Shown piece by piece: positions 33,121 to 44,112 of a DNA stretch of 64,000 nucleotides. The DNA is taken from assembly GCA_963580285.1 (NCBI GenBank), contig OY757017.1:110455245-110519244 (forward strand), in the 5' to 3' direction. Origin of the DNA: Lucinisca nassula. Its lineage: Eukaryota; Mollusca; Bivalvia; Lucinida; Lucinidae. Position numbers and translations under genes: made by a program. The notes under the pieces were generated by a model. It ran no database searches, was not told the DNA's origin, and saw only the letters and a program-made list of their open reading frames with translations. Position 1 is the first letter of the stretch. Each line of letters begins with the position of its first letter.

Positions 33121-35035
33121 ATATTTTTATACGCCCGTTTGAAAAACGGTCGTATTATGTTATGCCCCCCGCTGTCCGTCCGTTTGCCCGTCCGTCTGTC
33201 CATCCGTCTGTAAACTTTTCGTTTCCGGATAACTCCTCCTACAGTTTACATACGATCAAGCTGAAGCTTCATACATAGTAAGACCATGATGTGGGGCAGC
33301 GTATATTGTTTCGAGGTTATGGTCCACCAAATAATAATAGAGTTATGCACCTTTGAAATTGTTTGAAAACTTTTCGTTTCCGGATAACTCCTCCTACAGT
33401 TTACATCCCATCAAGTTGAAACTTCATACATAGTTAGACCACGATGTGGGGCAGCGCATATTGTTTGGATGTTACGGTCCACCAAATAATAATAGAGTTA
33501 TGCCCCTTTGAAATTGTTTGAAAACATTTCGTTTCCGGATAACTCCTCCTACAGTTTACATCCCATCTAGCTGAATCTTCATACATAGTTAGACCATGAT
33601 GTGGGGCAGCGCATATTGTTGCGAGGTTACGGTCCACCAAATATTAATAGAGTTATGTCCCTTTGATTTTTTTTGGAAAACATTTCGTTTCCGGATAACT
33701 CCTCCTACAGTTTACATCACATCAAACTGAAACTTCATACATAGTTAGACCATGATGTGGGGCAGCGCATATTCTTTCGAGGTTATGGTCAGAGTTATGC
33801 CTCTTTGAAATTTTTTGTATTCTTTTCGTTTCCGGATATCTCCTCCTGCAGTTTACATCCGATCAAGCTGAACGTCATACACAGTTAGACCATGTTGTGG
33901 GGCAGCGCATATTGTTTCGAGGTTACAGTCCACCAAATAATTATAGAGTTATGCTCCTTTGGAATTTTTTGTAAACTTTTCGCTTCCGGAAAACTCCACC
34001 TACAGTTTACAGCTGATCAAGCTGAAACTTCATCCTTGGTTAGACCATGATGCGGGGCAGCGCATATTGTTTCGAGGTTATGGTCCACCAAATAACAAAA
34101 GAGTTATGGACCTTTGAATTTTTTTGTAAAGATTTGATTTCCGGATGATTTCTCTTACATTTTACATCCAATTTAGCTGAAACTTCCTATATAATTAGAA
34201 CATAATGTAGGGCAGCGCATATTGTTTCGAGGTTACGGTCCAACAAATGATAAGAGTTATGCCCCTTAGAAATATTTTGTAAACATTTTGTTTCCAGAGA
34301 ACTCCTCCTTCATTTGAGATCCGATGATGTTGAAACTTAACATACAGTGAGACCATGATATGGATCAGTGCATATTATTTTGAGGTTACGGTCTGCCAAA
34401 TATTACAGATTTTTCACACATTTTTTCTAAACATTCGGTTTCCGGATTATTCCTCATACGTTTAGTTTATACCAATTTGTTTTAGTTCGATTGCGATGAA
34501 AGCTTTAAGCTTATTGAATCACTCTCGAACACTCATTCCGGGTGTTTTCACGCGCGCGAGAGAGAGAGGCAGTGGCTTTTACACCACTGCTACCCATTTA
34601 AACCTGGGTGGAGTGGGACAGCATCATTACATGTCTTGCCAAAGGACACACCTCGATACCGGTGGACGGATTCGATCGCACAAACTCTCGATCATAAGTC
34701 GAATGCGCTAACCACTGCGCTATCGAGGCTGGCAATATACTGTACGTTTTACATCTGATGAAGCTGAAACTTTACATATAGTAAGACAATGATGTGGAAC
34801 AGTGCATATTATTTGAGGTTACAGTCTGCAAAATATTAAAACAGTTATTCCCCTTTCACATATTTTTCTAAACATATTTTGTTTCCGATTATGCCTCCCA
34901 CATTTTACTTGTGTTATACTATGATATGGAGCAGCGCATATTATTTCAAGGTTGCAGTCCACCACTTATTGCCAGAGTTATGTCTCTATAATTTTGGGGT
35001 TGTGGTCCACCAACTATTACCGTCAATGAAAATTT
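33121..35035 (+). mobile_element. HINE/pearl-like element D with about 160-base tandem core
   Basis: The 5' hairpin TACGCCCGTTT/AACGGTCGTA is followed by GTCCGTC-type microsatellite DNA. About 10 units follow, with GTTTCCGGATAACTCCTCC, GATGTGGGGCAGCGCATATT and AGAGTTATG. Units decay toward the right. A SINE breaks the array at 34505-34733 and the pattern resumes to about 35035. No 3' hairpin was identified. Confidence 0.7.
34505..34733 (-). mobile_element. tRNA-headed SINE, family F
   Basis: On the minus strand the head reads GCCTCGATAGCGCAGTGGTT (box A) and GCGATCGAATCC (box B), followed by CACCGGTATCGAGGTGTGTCC. It sits in the tandem core of element D. Confidence 0.7.
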
Positions 35036-35458
35036 GTTGGAGACAGGTAGTTTGAGCCATTGAGGGTTATTAATAATGCCACATAAGAATATATGGAGCA
35101 CATATTGTTCCTTGGTTTCATTCCACAAACCCAAACTTGTACAACAGTCAGTATATATATGCTCCATCTTCCTAATTGCCACAGGCGTATAGTGCCCCGC
35201 TGGCGGAGCTCTTGTTCTTATATGGGAACACGTGGTAGATTTTGGCACCGTTTTTCAAAGGGAGACAACTTTCGGGACTTCCTGTTCGCGTTTCTATAAG
35301 CCTTGTCCCACTGAAAAGGGGATCTACTCTTAAAGGAAAGAATTTTCTCCTCAGGAACAAATTCTTTCCTTTAGGACTGAACCCCTATTGACATGAGAGA
35401 CAAAAAATACTTTTATAGGAGTTACCTCCTCCGAAGGTGTTCCCATTCCCCTGAAGAA

Positions 35459-35885
35459 ATAGATCAGCTCTAGCAGTGATTTATTGTGTGAGGTCAGTTG
35501 AAAAGTAGATCAAATGACGAGCGCGTAGTGTGGGTGATTTGTCTACTTTCAACTGACCGTATCACTCAATAAATCACAACACTAGAGCTGATCTATTTTG
35601 TTTCTATACGAAAATGCTATTGATTCCTTCAGATTCTCCCTATCTTGCGCCATTGTTTAAAGGGATCCCGTATCACATGTGTTTACCTGTTTTCAATACA
35701 TATTCGACGCAAAAAAGCGATGTTACACCGTCTAACGTCGAGGGAACAATGATTGACGTCATGAAACTGGATACAATGGCGGCTCTTTGCGTCACGCTCT
35801 TCAACCTAGTGATTTATCACTCGATATATCACTAGATTTTACTATAGGCTATCTAGGCGACAAGTGTTAGGATTCTTAGAAACAC
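35459..35885 (+). mobile_element. Palindrome-plus-tail MITE (copy 1)
   Basis: AGATCAGCTCTAG at 35461 returns inverted as CTAGAGCTGATCT near 35580, with GTCAGTTGAAAAGTAGA arms between. A tail of about 290 bases follows with TTACACCGTCTAACGTCGA and ATTGACGTCATGA. The second copy is at 46618-47062. Confidence 0.7.
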
Positions 35886-35904
35886 ATGCTGTGGTTATAG
35901 TAAA

Positions 35905-36108
35905 ATTCCTTTAATAAGACCACCTTCGGTGCTGTTCAAATGTGGTCTTTAAGACCACATTTGAACAGTACCAAACGTGGTTTCGTATAAGGAGACACTA
36001 GGTGTCAAACACACAGAGAAAGAATTCCTGAAACCTCCTCAATAAGCTTTAAAAACAGATTTAGTCTCAATTTTAGGTGGTCTTAATAGCGGAATTTTAC
36101 TGTAATTG
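35905..36108. mobile_element. MITE with ACAGTA..AATTCC inverted ends (copy 2)
   Basis: The ends are TAGTAAAATTCC..TAAGACCACC and GGTGGTCTTAATA..GAATTTTACTGTAA. It contains an extra palindrome, TGTTCAAATGTGGTC and its inverse, at about 35932-35970. Related copy at 2212. Confidence 0.65.
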
Positions 36109-36650
36109 TTAGAAGCGTCTCATAGAGTTGATTCTAACAAGTACCGACAATATATATTTTAATTTTGAGGTAAGTTACATCTTCTCAAATATTGCTGTTT
36201 GTCAGTCTTTCCAGGAGATTAGGTCGCAACTTCTTTGACTCGTGCTTGTCGTAAAAAAGATCTCCTCATGAGCAAGTTATTACTTCTATGAGTAGGAATT
36301 AGTAAATACAAAAGATGTTTTAAGGGGAATGGCTACACCTTCAGGCGAGGCAACTGCTGCAAAAGTATATTTGTCTCCCATATCAATTGGGTCAACTCTT
36401 AAAAAAGTAAAGGAAAGAGTTGCTACTCAGGGTAGAAAAAAATTCTATCTTTAAGAGTAGACCGCTTTTTCCGTGGGACAGGGCTTATAGAAAAGCAAAC
36501 AAGAAGTCCCGAAAATTGTCTGCCTTTGAAAAATGGCAGCAAAATCTGCTAGGTGTTCCCATTCCCCTTGAAGGGTTACCTCCATTGAAGGTATATCCAA
36601 TGTTCTTCAATTTCGATCATTTAGGTATTTATATTTGCTTTCACGTAACC

Positions 36651-36795
36651 TGGCTTCATGGCCTATTGGGTAAGAGCGCTGACTCTTAAGCATAAGGTTT
36701 ATCACCGTTTGCGCCTCTCTTGCGCCACATGTGAGACGCAACGAAGGGTCGGGTGGTTTTTTCTCTGGGTACTCCGACCTGCACTACGAATAACA
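36651..36795 (+). mobile_element. tRNA-headed SINE, family C (copy 3, truncated)
   Basis: TGGCCTATTGGGTAAGAGCG and CACATGTGAGACGC followed by GGTGGTTTTTTCTCTGGGTA. It stops before the family's 3' end, where a MITE end begins. Confidence 0.7.
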
Positions 36796-36882
36796 TTCAG
36801 TTATCTCGAACTACCCCTATCACAAATTCCCGTAGTCCCGAAGGTTTTCGAGCCACTGAAGTCCAACTTAGTTTTTATTAGC
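36796..36882. mobile_element. Right-hand end of a TA-flanked MITE
   Basis: TCTCGAACTACCCCTATC, then GGTTTTCGAGCCACTGAAGT, matches the right end of the element at 45998-46349. Confidence 0.6.
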
Positions 36883-36885
36883 TCG

Positions 36886-38470
36886 CCTTACGAAAGTAAG
36901 GGGGAGCTATTGCCATACCCCCGGGCGTCCGGCGTCGGCGTCAGCGTCAGCGTCAGCGTCGGCGTCAGCGTCGGCGTCAGCGTCGGCGTCCGCATTTAAA
37001 GTTTACCTGCAAGCTCTTATATGTGATGTTTTACAACTTTATTTTGAATATATAATTAATAATTGCTAAAAAAACAATATTTAACATTATCATTGTACTT
37101 CATTTTACAGGTTTTTTGGCTTAAATTGGACTTTTTGAGAAGTTAATATTTTCCTCTGTATTACCTCCCTTACTTCTCTATGTTAAAGTTTACCTGCAAG
37201 CTGCATGAGTTCAAATCCCGGGGGAGGAACGTTTTTTTTTTTTTTTCTTTTTTAAAACATAGCGGGGTCTGGGGCTCAAGGTCAAGGTCACTGTGGCTAT
37301 TTTTAGAAAAACATTGTCATCGCTCTAGCGCCTTCATTTATTGATGGATTTTAATATAACTTCACTGAAATGTTTTGGGGGAGGAACGTTTTTTTTGTTT
37401 TTTTTCTTCTTTTTAAAAACATAGCAGGGTCTGGGGCTCAAGGTCAAGGTCACTGTGCCTATTTTTAGAAAAACATTGTCATCGCTCTAGCGCCTTCATT
37501 TATTGATGGATTTTAATATAACTTCACTGAAATGTTTGGTATAATGATATCTCGAGTGACTTTGACTTTCAGGGTCTGGGGCCTAAGGTCAAAGTCACTA
37601 CTTTCAGGGTCACGGGGGCAAGGTCACTGTGGCTATTTTTAGAAAAAACATTGTCATCGTTCTTGCACCTTAATTTATTGATGGATTTTAATATAACTTC
37701 ACACAAATGTTGGGTATGATGATATCTCTAGCAAGTTCGACTTTCAGGTTCCGGGGCTGAAGGTCAAGGTCACTGTGGCTATTTTTAGAAAAAACTTTGT
37801 GATCGCTCTAGTGCCTACATTTATGGATGGATTTTAATATAACTTCACAAAAATGTTGGCAATGATGATATCTTGAGCGAGTTCGACTTTCAGGGTCTGG
37901 GGCTGAAGGTCAAGGTCACTGTGGCTATTTTTAGAAAAACTTTGCCATCGCTCTTGCGCCTTCATTTGTTGATGGATTTTAATATACCTTGACACAAATG
38001 TTTGGTATGATGATATCTTGAGTGACTTTGACTTTCCGGGTCAGGGGCTGAAGGTCAAGGTCACTGTGGCTATTTTTTAGAAAAACTTGATCATTGCTCC
38101 AGTGTCCAGATTTATTGATGGATTTTAAGATAACTTCATACAAATGTTGGGTATGAAGTTCAACTTTCAGGGTCTGGGGCTCAAAGTCAAGGTCACTGTG
38201 GCTATTTTTAGAAAAACTTTGTCATCACTCTTAAGTACCTACATTTATTGATGGATATAATGTAATTTTACACAAATGCTAGGCTAGGCTTTTTTTAAAT
38301 TTGTCTTGCTCGAGGGGATTTGTATCGTCTGTGATGCCTTGTTATTACTTGGTAGTTTGTAGAATTTTTTTTATCAAATATAGATTTCTTTTTCATTTTT
38401 TTGATAACTTGCCCTCATCCATCTTAGGCCCCCAAAGGCGAGCTATGTTGTCTTCTGACAACTCTTGTTT
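36886..38470 (+). mobile_element. HINE/pearl-like element C with about 160-base tandem core
   Basis: It starts TTAGCTCGCCTTACG with a GGCGTC-type microsatellite (about 36926-36990). About 7 core units follow, with AAGGTCAAGGTCACTGTGGC and ATTTATTGATGGATTTTAAT. It ends AAAGGCGAGC, the hairpin TTGTCTTCTGACAA and CTCTTGT. Its subterminal repeats are GCTCGCCTT/AAGGCGAGC, compared with GCTCACCT/AGGTGAGC in elements A and B. Its 3' end lies about 13 bases from the next exon. Confidence 0.75.
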
Positions 38471-38483
38471 GTTTCTGTTTTAG

Positions 38484-38615
38484 TAAACAGCGCTTGTTCA
38501 CCAAACCATGGACTTGGTGATTGCAGCACATTATGTTTACCGACAACGTATGGTAGAAAATGCAGTTGTCAGGATGGTGTTTCCTTGTGGCCAAATAGTA
38601 ACATATGCCAAGATT
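38484..38615 (+). CDS. LDLR-B/EGF/sushi protein, exon F: EGF-like module
   Basis: The acceptor is CTGTTTTAG and the donor GTAAGT; phase 1 at both ends, 44 codons. The module starts NSACSPNHGLGDCSTLC and has six cysteines in EGF order. YGRKCSCQDG and ICQD follow. An EGF-like module right after the propeller is the standard LDLR/LRP arrangement, where it packs against the propeller. A single EGF module as a symmetrical phase 1-1 exon is typical of shuffled extracellular domains. The upstream splice region is contributed almost directly by the end of element C. Confidence 0.92.
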
Positions 38616-39030
38616 GTAAGTTACTAGCTTCAACTTCAGCACTTAACTGGTGTGCCCTTGCACATTGTCCCAAACACATAACACAATATAATTATTTGGT
38701 GTCATGTGCCTTCAGCCCTACAAAGATAATGATAGGAAACATGCACCTGTTAGAACATCGGTTAAGTGTTATCTGTAAAACCCGAACGCGAGTGCTGGTT
38801 AGGCAAGAACTCTAGGCCCAGTTTAGGCATCGCTGATTAAATGCAACAGAAAGCGGCACCTGATTGGGGTATACAGTATTTGCGAAAAGTACAGGAGTGC
38901 TAGGGTTAAACAAAAAAGTTTAAATCTCCTTTCAGGTCCATTTACCATCATTCTCTCAGACACAGTCCCGATGTGTCCAAGCAACAATCATAATATGGGC
39001 ATAACAGACACCTGCTCCAGTACCTGGCCA
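38616..39030 (+). other. Intron sequence after exon F
   Basis: No gene or repeat recognised. The open frame that runs past 38615 is exon F read into the intron. Confidence 0.4.
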
Positions 39031-39037
39031 TTACGAA

Positions 39038-39235
39038 AACACGCCTATAACAATACATTGTACACTTTACCGCCCAAAATCTAAAGTTTTTAGATGAAAA
39101 ATTGTGATAGTTTTCTTATTTCTGCTCAAAATATAGACAGAAAAATAAGGTTTACTACTGTAAACCCCAGTTTTACTATATAAAAGTGGGGTTCAAGGGG
39201 ATCAAAAATTTATTGACGTATTTTCGTGATGCTCT
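39038..39235. mobile_element. Hairpin-centred MITE, centre deleted
   Basis: It has outer arms with CGAAAACACGCC and TATTTTCGTGATG, plus TTACTGTAAACCCC-type inner sequence, but lacks the central TTAGAACCG hairpin present at 42850-43120. Confidence 0.65.
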
Positions 39236-39371
39236 GATATTGAGGTTGCTGTCTTGAAACTAAAACTGCTCAATAAATCGATTAAGCGCCCCCATCCCCA
39301 ATCCTTCTATTGTATTGCTTCATTTAACTTCATTCTAGCTGCCATTATGTGCAATGTGATGGATATAGAAA

Positions 39372-41076
39372 AGTAGAAGTAAAACAAAGATCAGGAATTG
39401 ATACAATTAACTTACTCCACCCATAAAAGACACCAAAGGGAAAGAAATACAAACATTAAGCGACCAGACCATAATGGAAACCTAAACAAAGGAAGGCCAT
39501 AAGGACAGTTACTTTCCCACAAAATGGCCATATGGCCATCCAAAACCAAAAGACACAGGTGATACATACAGTAAGTAACAAACAACAACATAAATAAATC
39601 GCCACAGAAGAGCCGCCTTGGAACGGTCAGTGGAAGATTTCCACTGGGGGGGGGGGGGGGGGGGGGGGCTTAAATCGACCCTACGTGGCCACAATCCTCG
39701 CCCTTACCTCCGTCGCGATCCAGACAAATAATTTGTTCAGTCCGCATGAAGGCCTCCTAACTCATCAGTGCAACATCTCCGTGAACACAAAAATCAAAGA
39801 ACCACAGAGGAGAGACAACGGTGAGGACTCGACAGCAAGAAACCACCGAAACACTGGAGCAAAAGAAAACCAACAGTTAGACTCCGATGAGCCCGACCAT
39901 AGACAGAGCATCAGGCACCAACCGACATTATCTCTCTAATTTTCAATAAGCCTTTACGTTGGAGCCGTCATAGAATCTGAGGCCTGACCCACCGGCGTGC
40001 AATTAAAGAGGGAAGCAAAGTTACCAACCGTGATTGGGTTAACTACCATGCATGCAGTCTGTCGTATAATATCCATGTTGTACCCAATCTTTTTATATCG
40101 AAGAATGATTTTACGAAATTGGGTGCTGAAGTCATTGCGGTTATATATTTTTCTGAATTTATATACTAAGTCACCATAAAATTCGGGTTCCGATAGACCT
40201 TGTTGCAGAAGAGATTTAAGTCCAATATTGAATTTTGAAATTAAATCAGAATGGCTTCTATAAAATTTTGAAAAGGCTTTGCGTAGTTTATGGTACCGAT
40301 AACCCTGATTAAGGAGTTTAGCCGTTAATAATTTATTACGAGTGTTGAAGTCAGTTACATGACTACACACTCTAGCAAATCGAATTAATTGCGAAATATA
40401 AACGCCATAGGATGGCGCACGAGGAACGTCACCATCAAAAAAGGAAAATTTACAATCTCAAAATCAAAGTCATCGCGTTTTTCATAAATTTTGCACGAAA
40501 CAAATCCATCTACAATATATAGATGTAAATCCAAAAACGGGGCCTCGGTATCAGAAGAATTTGCTTTATTTAACTGAAGTTCTAGGGGGTAAATCTGACT
40601 GATCAAACCATCAAAATAGGTATTATCAATATTTAATAAATCATCTAAATATCTAGAAGTAGAGCTAAAAGCTTCAATAATTTCAGATTGGGTATCAATG
40701 GAAAGCGACAAAATGAAGTCTCTTTCATAACAATACAAGAACAGATCAGCCACAAGAGGTGCGCATTTAGTACCCATCGGAATACCCACAATTTGTCTAA
40801 ATAACATAGTACCGAATCTAATATAAATATTGTCAAGTAGAAAGGTGAGGGCATCACACACTTTCTGACATGACCAAAGTGTATAATTCTTATGCTCTTT
40901 AGAAGTGAAAAATGCATTTCTGACATTACATGCAAGATAGAGAGAATCTTCTCTGTGAAAAGCCCATTCAATTAAATCATTAAGCTTTTCTTTTATAAGA
41001 TTATGAGGAAGTGTAGTGTAAAGAGTGGAAAAATCGTAGGTAGACAGACTAGAAGCACGAAAATGTCTAGATTCCT
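39372..41076 (-). mobile_element. Naiad retroelement N3, 5'-truncated, minus strand
   Basis: It runs leftward from a break at about 41076 inside the RT (just before the STYDFSTLYTTL motif) to the 3' end at 39372. The RT remnants keep GIPMGTKCAP and YLDD (40385-40861) and an intact C-terminus that ends after SDSMTAPT at 39954 with TAA. A frame break lies near 40378-40440. The 3' UTR carries a G run of about 21 bases at 39648-39668, at the site of six C residues in other copies. It shows that the full-length protein extends about 28 residues beyond the premature stop of N1. Confidence 0.9.
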
Positions 41077-41211
41077 ATTTTTCATCATGCCTAACATGTT
41101 TATCGCCTTTATGGTCATTCAGCCTAATTTAGTAGTTTAGTATTTAAAATAGAGACTTATCCAAGAGCTTTAGCAGTCTTGTAAACATAAAATCTCAGTT
41201 ACACCTAGACG

Positions 41212-41332
<121 letters not shown>

Positions 41333-41571
41333 AAACCTGTATAGCTTTATTTAACCCTTACATGTCTTTCGTCACTAAATCAGAATATTGCCAAACAGTA
41401 AACACCCAGCGTCGTCTGATAGAAATAAGTATTTATAATAAAAATAATAATAATTGACCTTATAGAGAGTAACACATTTAGTAAACTAGTACTAATCTTT
41501 CATGTGGCCCCCTTTTTCCTGGGAAGAAAGCAGTAAAATGGGGTCATACCAGGTTCATGTCATTTGATATC

Positions 41572-41695
41572 AAGTTTATCAGGCAAGGCTTTGAGAACGC
41601 TTGTAGAATCGCGAGGCTTGCCGTCTGATAGAATCGCGAGGCTTGCCGAGCGATTCTACATTCGTTCTCGAAGCCAAGCCTGATGAACTTGATAT
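41572..41695. mobile_element. Foldback element with internal duplication
   Basis: ATCAAGTTTATCAGGCAAGG pairs with the inverse CCAAGCCTGATGAACTTGAT. The centre GAATCGCGAGGCTTGCCG is present twice in a row. Non-coding. Confidence 0.65.
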
Positions 41696-41996
41696 AAAAT
41701 GACGCGAATTTGGTATTTTATTTATCAGTTAATCCCCTTGTACACACTTACAGTTTTGCCAATTTTTCCTGTAGTCAAGTTCATAGAAGTGAAATGCTAC
41801 GTTGACCTGATAGAGCTCACTTGTCAAGAGATAGCATATCTTTATCAGGTCAGTATGTTAAAATGCAATTAATATAGGGGATAACTGATAGATTCACTTA
41901 ACACTTGCTTCGACTATACGACTAAGACAAAACTGATCATCCTTGTTCTATTATTGGAACTAACTTGCTAAACTATTCTTTATTAACCCTTCTCTT

Positions 41997-42180
41997 GCTG
42001 AATATTCATTTTAGCCACACCCATCTCTGACTTTGAACCAATCATAGTACTTAATGTAATTTATGCCTACACATTCATAAAATGAATGTCAAACAGTGTA
42101 GATCCTGATCAGATGGCTTCTCTGATCTGGATCTAAACTGTTTCCAAAGATATGAGTTGTCGTGAACAGCATGATAAGAG
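41997..42180 (-). mobile_element. piggyBac-like MITE, TTAA-flanked (copy b)
   Basis: Inverse orientation relative to 30693. TTAA at 41993-41996 and 42181-42184; ends CCCTTCTCTTGCTG and the inverse of the family's other end. Confidence 0.7.
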
Positions 42181-42215
42181 TTAAATCATTAACACTGCAT
42201 GCCGGGTATTTTTCA

Positions 42216-42368
42216 GCAGACGACATTAAAATAGTTTTCTTGGTTTTTCCAGGAAACACGAGTCGACATTTCGAGCAAAATTTCTCTTATGGAGACAATT
42301 TGCATGAGATGACAAGTCATGTTTTCTGGGAAATATAAGAAAGATTTCAACAATTTGTCATCTGCTGT
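42216..42368. mobile_element. Foldback MITE with GCAGACGACA ends (copy 2)
   Basis: CAGCAGACGACATTAAAATA...TTTTTCCAGGAAAC pairs with GTTTTCTGGGAAAT...TTTGTCATCTGCTG. It is separated from the TTAA MITE by a spacer that resembles the one at 30658-30688. Confidence 0.7.
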
Positions 42369-42436
42369 ATTAGCAAAGATACAGGTAAAGTTTAATGAGC
42401 TTTTATTATTATCGTTTTCATCCTTTGTACCTATAG

Positions 42437-42610
42437 TCCGGCAGTGTCCAAGCAAGATTAATTATGGACGAATACTGGGAAGCTGCTCCTATCTCCATAT
42501 GTCAGAATGTTCCTACACATGTAACAGATTCTACAGACCAACAACTGAGGCGAGTAAGATAGAATGTCAAAACGGTGATTGGGATATTCAGAACCCATGC
42601 ATTTTCTCCA
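42437..42610 (+). CDS. LDLR-B/EGF/sushi protein, exon G: sushi module 1
   Basis: The acceptor is ACCTATAG and the donor GTAAGT; phase 1 at both ends, 58 codons. The module reads CPSKINYGRI, then SCSYLHMSECSYTCNRFYRP, IECQNGDW and NPC. Sushi (CCP/SCR) modules have four cysteines and a near-invariant tryptophan; here the Trp is present and there are six cysteines, as in the selectin type. Sushi modules mediate protein-protein contact at the cell surface or in complement-like systems. The phase matches exon F, though another phase 1-1 exon between them cannot be excluded. Confidence 0.88.
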
Positions 42611-42849
42611 GTAAGTATCCGCTATAACCTGGGGCCATGCAAAATGAAAAGGTGGTGTTCAAGAATGTCAGAATCAGGCTTCATACATGCTCAGACCTTT
42701 CTGGTGTTCATGACGGAGCTTGTTATCACATGGCACTCATATAGCGCACTCCGAAGAATCTGATCAGACAGTTGATCAGCAAGCACATGATCTGAGAAAC
42801 TTTTGCATAGTTAGTGACGTCACCCATGGCGATGCCAGTTATGCGAGCC

Positions 42850-43120
42850 ATCATGTAAACACACCTATATAATCTTGACCCCCTTGAACCCCACTATTAT
42901 ATAGTAAAACTTGGGTTTATAGGGGTAAACCTTATTTTTTCTTATTTCTGCTCTAGAAATATAGATTGTGGGTACTCGTTAGAACCGCCTCGAGTGCCCA
43001 CAGTCTATATTTAAAGCAAAAATAAAAAAAGTATTACAATTTTTCCTCTTAAAGTGTTTAGTTTTTCGGCGGAAATGTTAACAATGCATTTGTATAGGCG
43101 TGTTTTTTAATGCAAATCCA
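42850..43120. mobile_element. Hairpin-centred MITE, best single copy
   Basis: The outer arms are TAAACACACCTATATAATCT and its inverse GTATAGGCGTGTTTTT. The inner arms are TTATTTCTGCTC and ATAGATTGTGGGTACTCG, with a shortened central hairpin TTAGAACCGCCTCGAG. Nearly the whole element is self-complementary. Non-coding. Confidence 0.75.
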
Positions 43121-43240
43121 AGACGAAGTCAAAGTAGATAAGTTCAAGGCTAGAAGGACAGTAATCTAGTTCAACAATTATAACATAATCACAAAAGAAA
43201 AATGTTTGATAGCCATTGAAATCAATAAATATATACAGTC

Positions 43241-43640
43241 GAACTTCAATGGCTCGAACGCTTTTAACCCTTATCTTGCTGTTCCCAACAACCCCAATCT
43301 TTGCAAACAGTGAAGATCAAGATCAGATGGCTTCTGATCAGGATCAACACTGTTTGGCATTCAGTTTATGAATTTGTAGCAATAAATTACATCAAGTAAT
43401 TTGATTGGTTGATAGACAGAAATGGGTATGGCTTAAATGAATATTCAGCAAGATAAGGGTTAAGACCATGAAAATTTGTTCGAGGCAGGGTACTATGCAT
43501 AGTTCTATGCAAATTAGGGAAAATCATAATGTCAGGTCAGAGGACATAATGGTGCATTGTATGGGGATATCTTTTTTGATTTTCTACAACCTATTGTATA
43601 TTGTGTACTCATTTGAATCGCAATGAGCACTAACAATATA
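43241..43640 (+). mobile_element. TA-flanked MITE interrupted by a TTAA MITE
   Basis: It starts ACAGTCGAACTTCAATGGCT as in 45998-46349, is interrupted at 43268-43459, then resumes GACCATGAAAATTTGTTCGAG. It contains a decayed central hairpin (TTGTGTACTCATTTGAATCG). The right end is not clear. Confidence 0.55.
43268..43459 (+). mobile_element. piggyBac-like MITE, TTAA-flanked (copy c)
   Basis: Ends CCCTTATCTTGCTG and CAGCAAGATAAGGG are perfect 14-base inverted repeats; TTAA at 43264-43267 and 43460-43463. Best-preserved copy of the family. Confidence 0.8.
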
Positions 43641-43740
43641 CACTCTTTAGATAAAATGAGAGCAAAAACTCTCCAAATTATCCCTAAGTGTCTCCAAATT
43701 ACACCTAAGTCGAGCGGGAGCTTTTTGAATATTTCCTCTA

Positions 43741-44112
43741 GGACCCCGCCAATCGGGACTTGAAGAAATACATGGGTTGCATGATGCTTCCACGCAGAGC
43801 TGAATCCGACTGCACACGAGTACTGGTAAACCGCCTAGAGGATCTAAGCCTGACCAGGCAAAGAGGTGCGTGTCAGACCGTCCATGCTTATAGACCCTAT
43901 TGGTTACATTGGGCGATAGGGCTTGAGATATCATTTTATCTCAATATCGGGTAAAAGTCCCCAAAAAATGGACGCATATAGTGATGACAAAGACGTTACG
44001 CTTCAAATCAATCAATCAGTCAATCATTCAAATTGGAATCATTCTCAGAGACTCAAAGAACTGGACGCATATATTGTTGACGGTAACGTTAAACTTCAAA
44101 TCAATCAATCAA
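43741..44112 (+). mobile_element. SINE family A with duplicated tail
   Basis: From GGGACTTGAAGAAATACATG through TATCATTTTATCTCAATATC to the tail. The last about 85 bases, including GACGCATATA..GTTGACGGTAACG and the TCAATCAATCA run, are repeated in tandem, with a copy of ATTGGAATCATTC after each. Confidence 0.75.

Larger units (their letters stand above)
35221..36573. mobile_element. Foldback element with about 235-base arms, filled by two MITEs
   Basis: The left arm (35221-35456) and the reverse complement of the right arm (36312-36573) align along their length: GGGAACAC..AGATTTTG, TTTTTCAAAGG.AGACAA, CGGGACTTC.TGTT, TCTACTCTTAAAG, TTCTTTCCTTTA-like blocks and CCATTCCCCT. The 850 bases between the arms contain two unrelated MITEs. 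No coding region was found. Confidence 0.7.
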
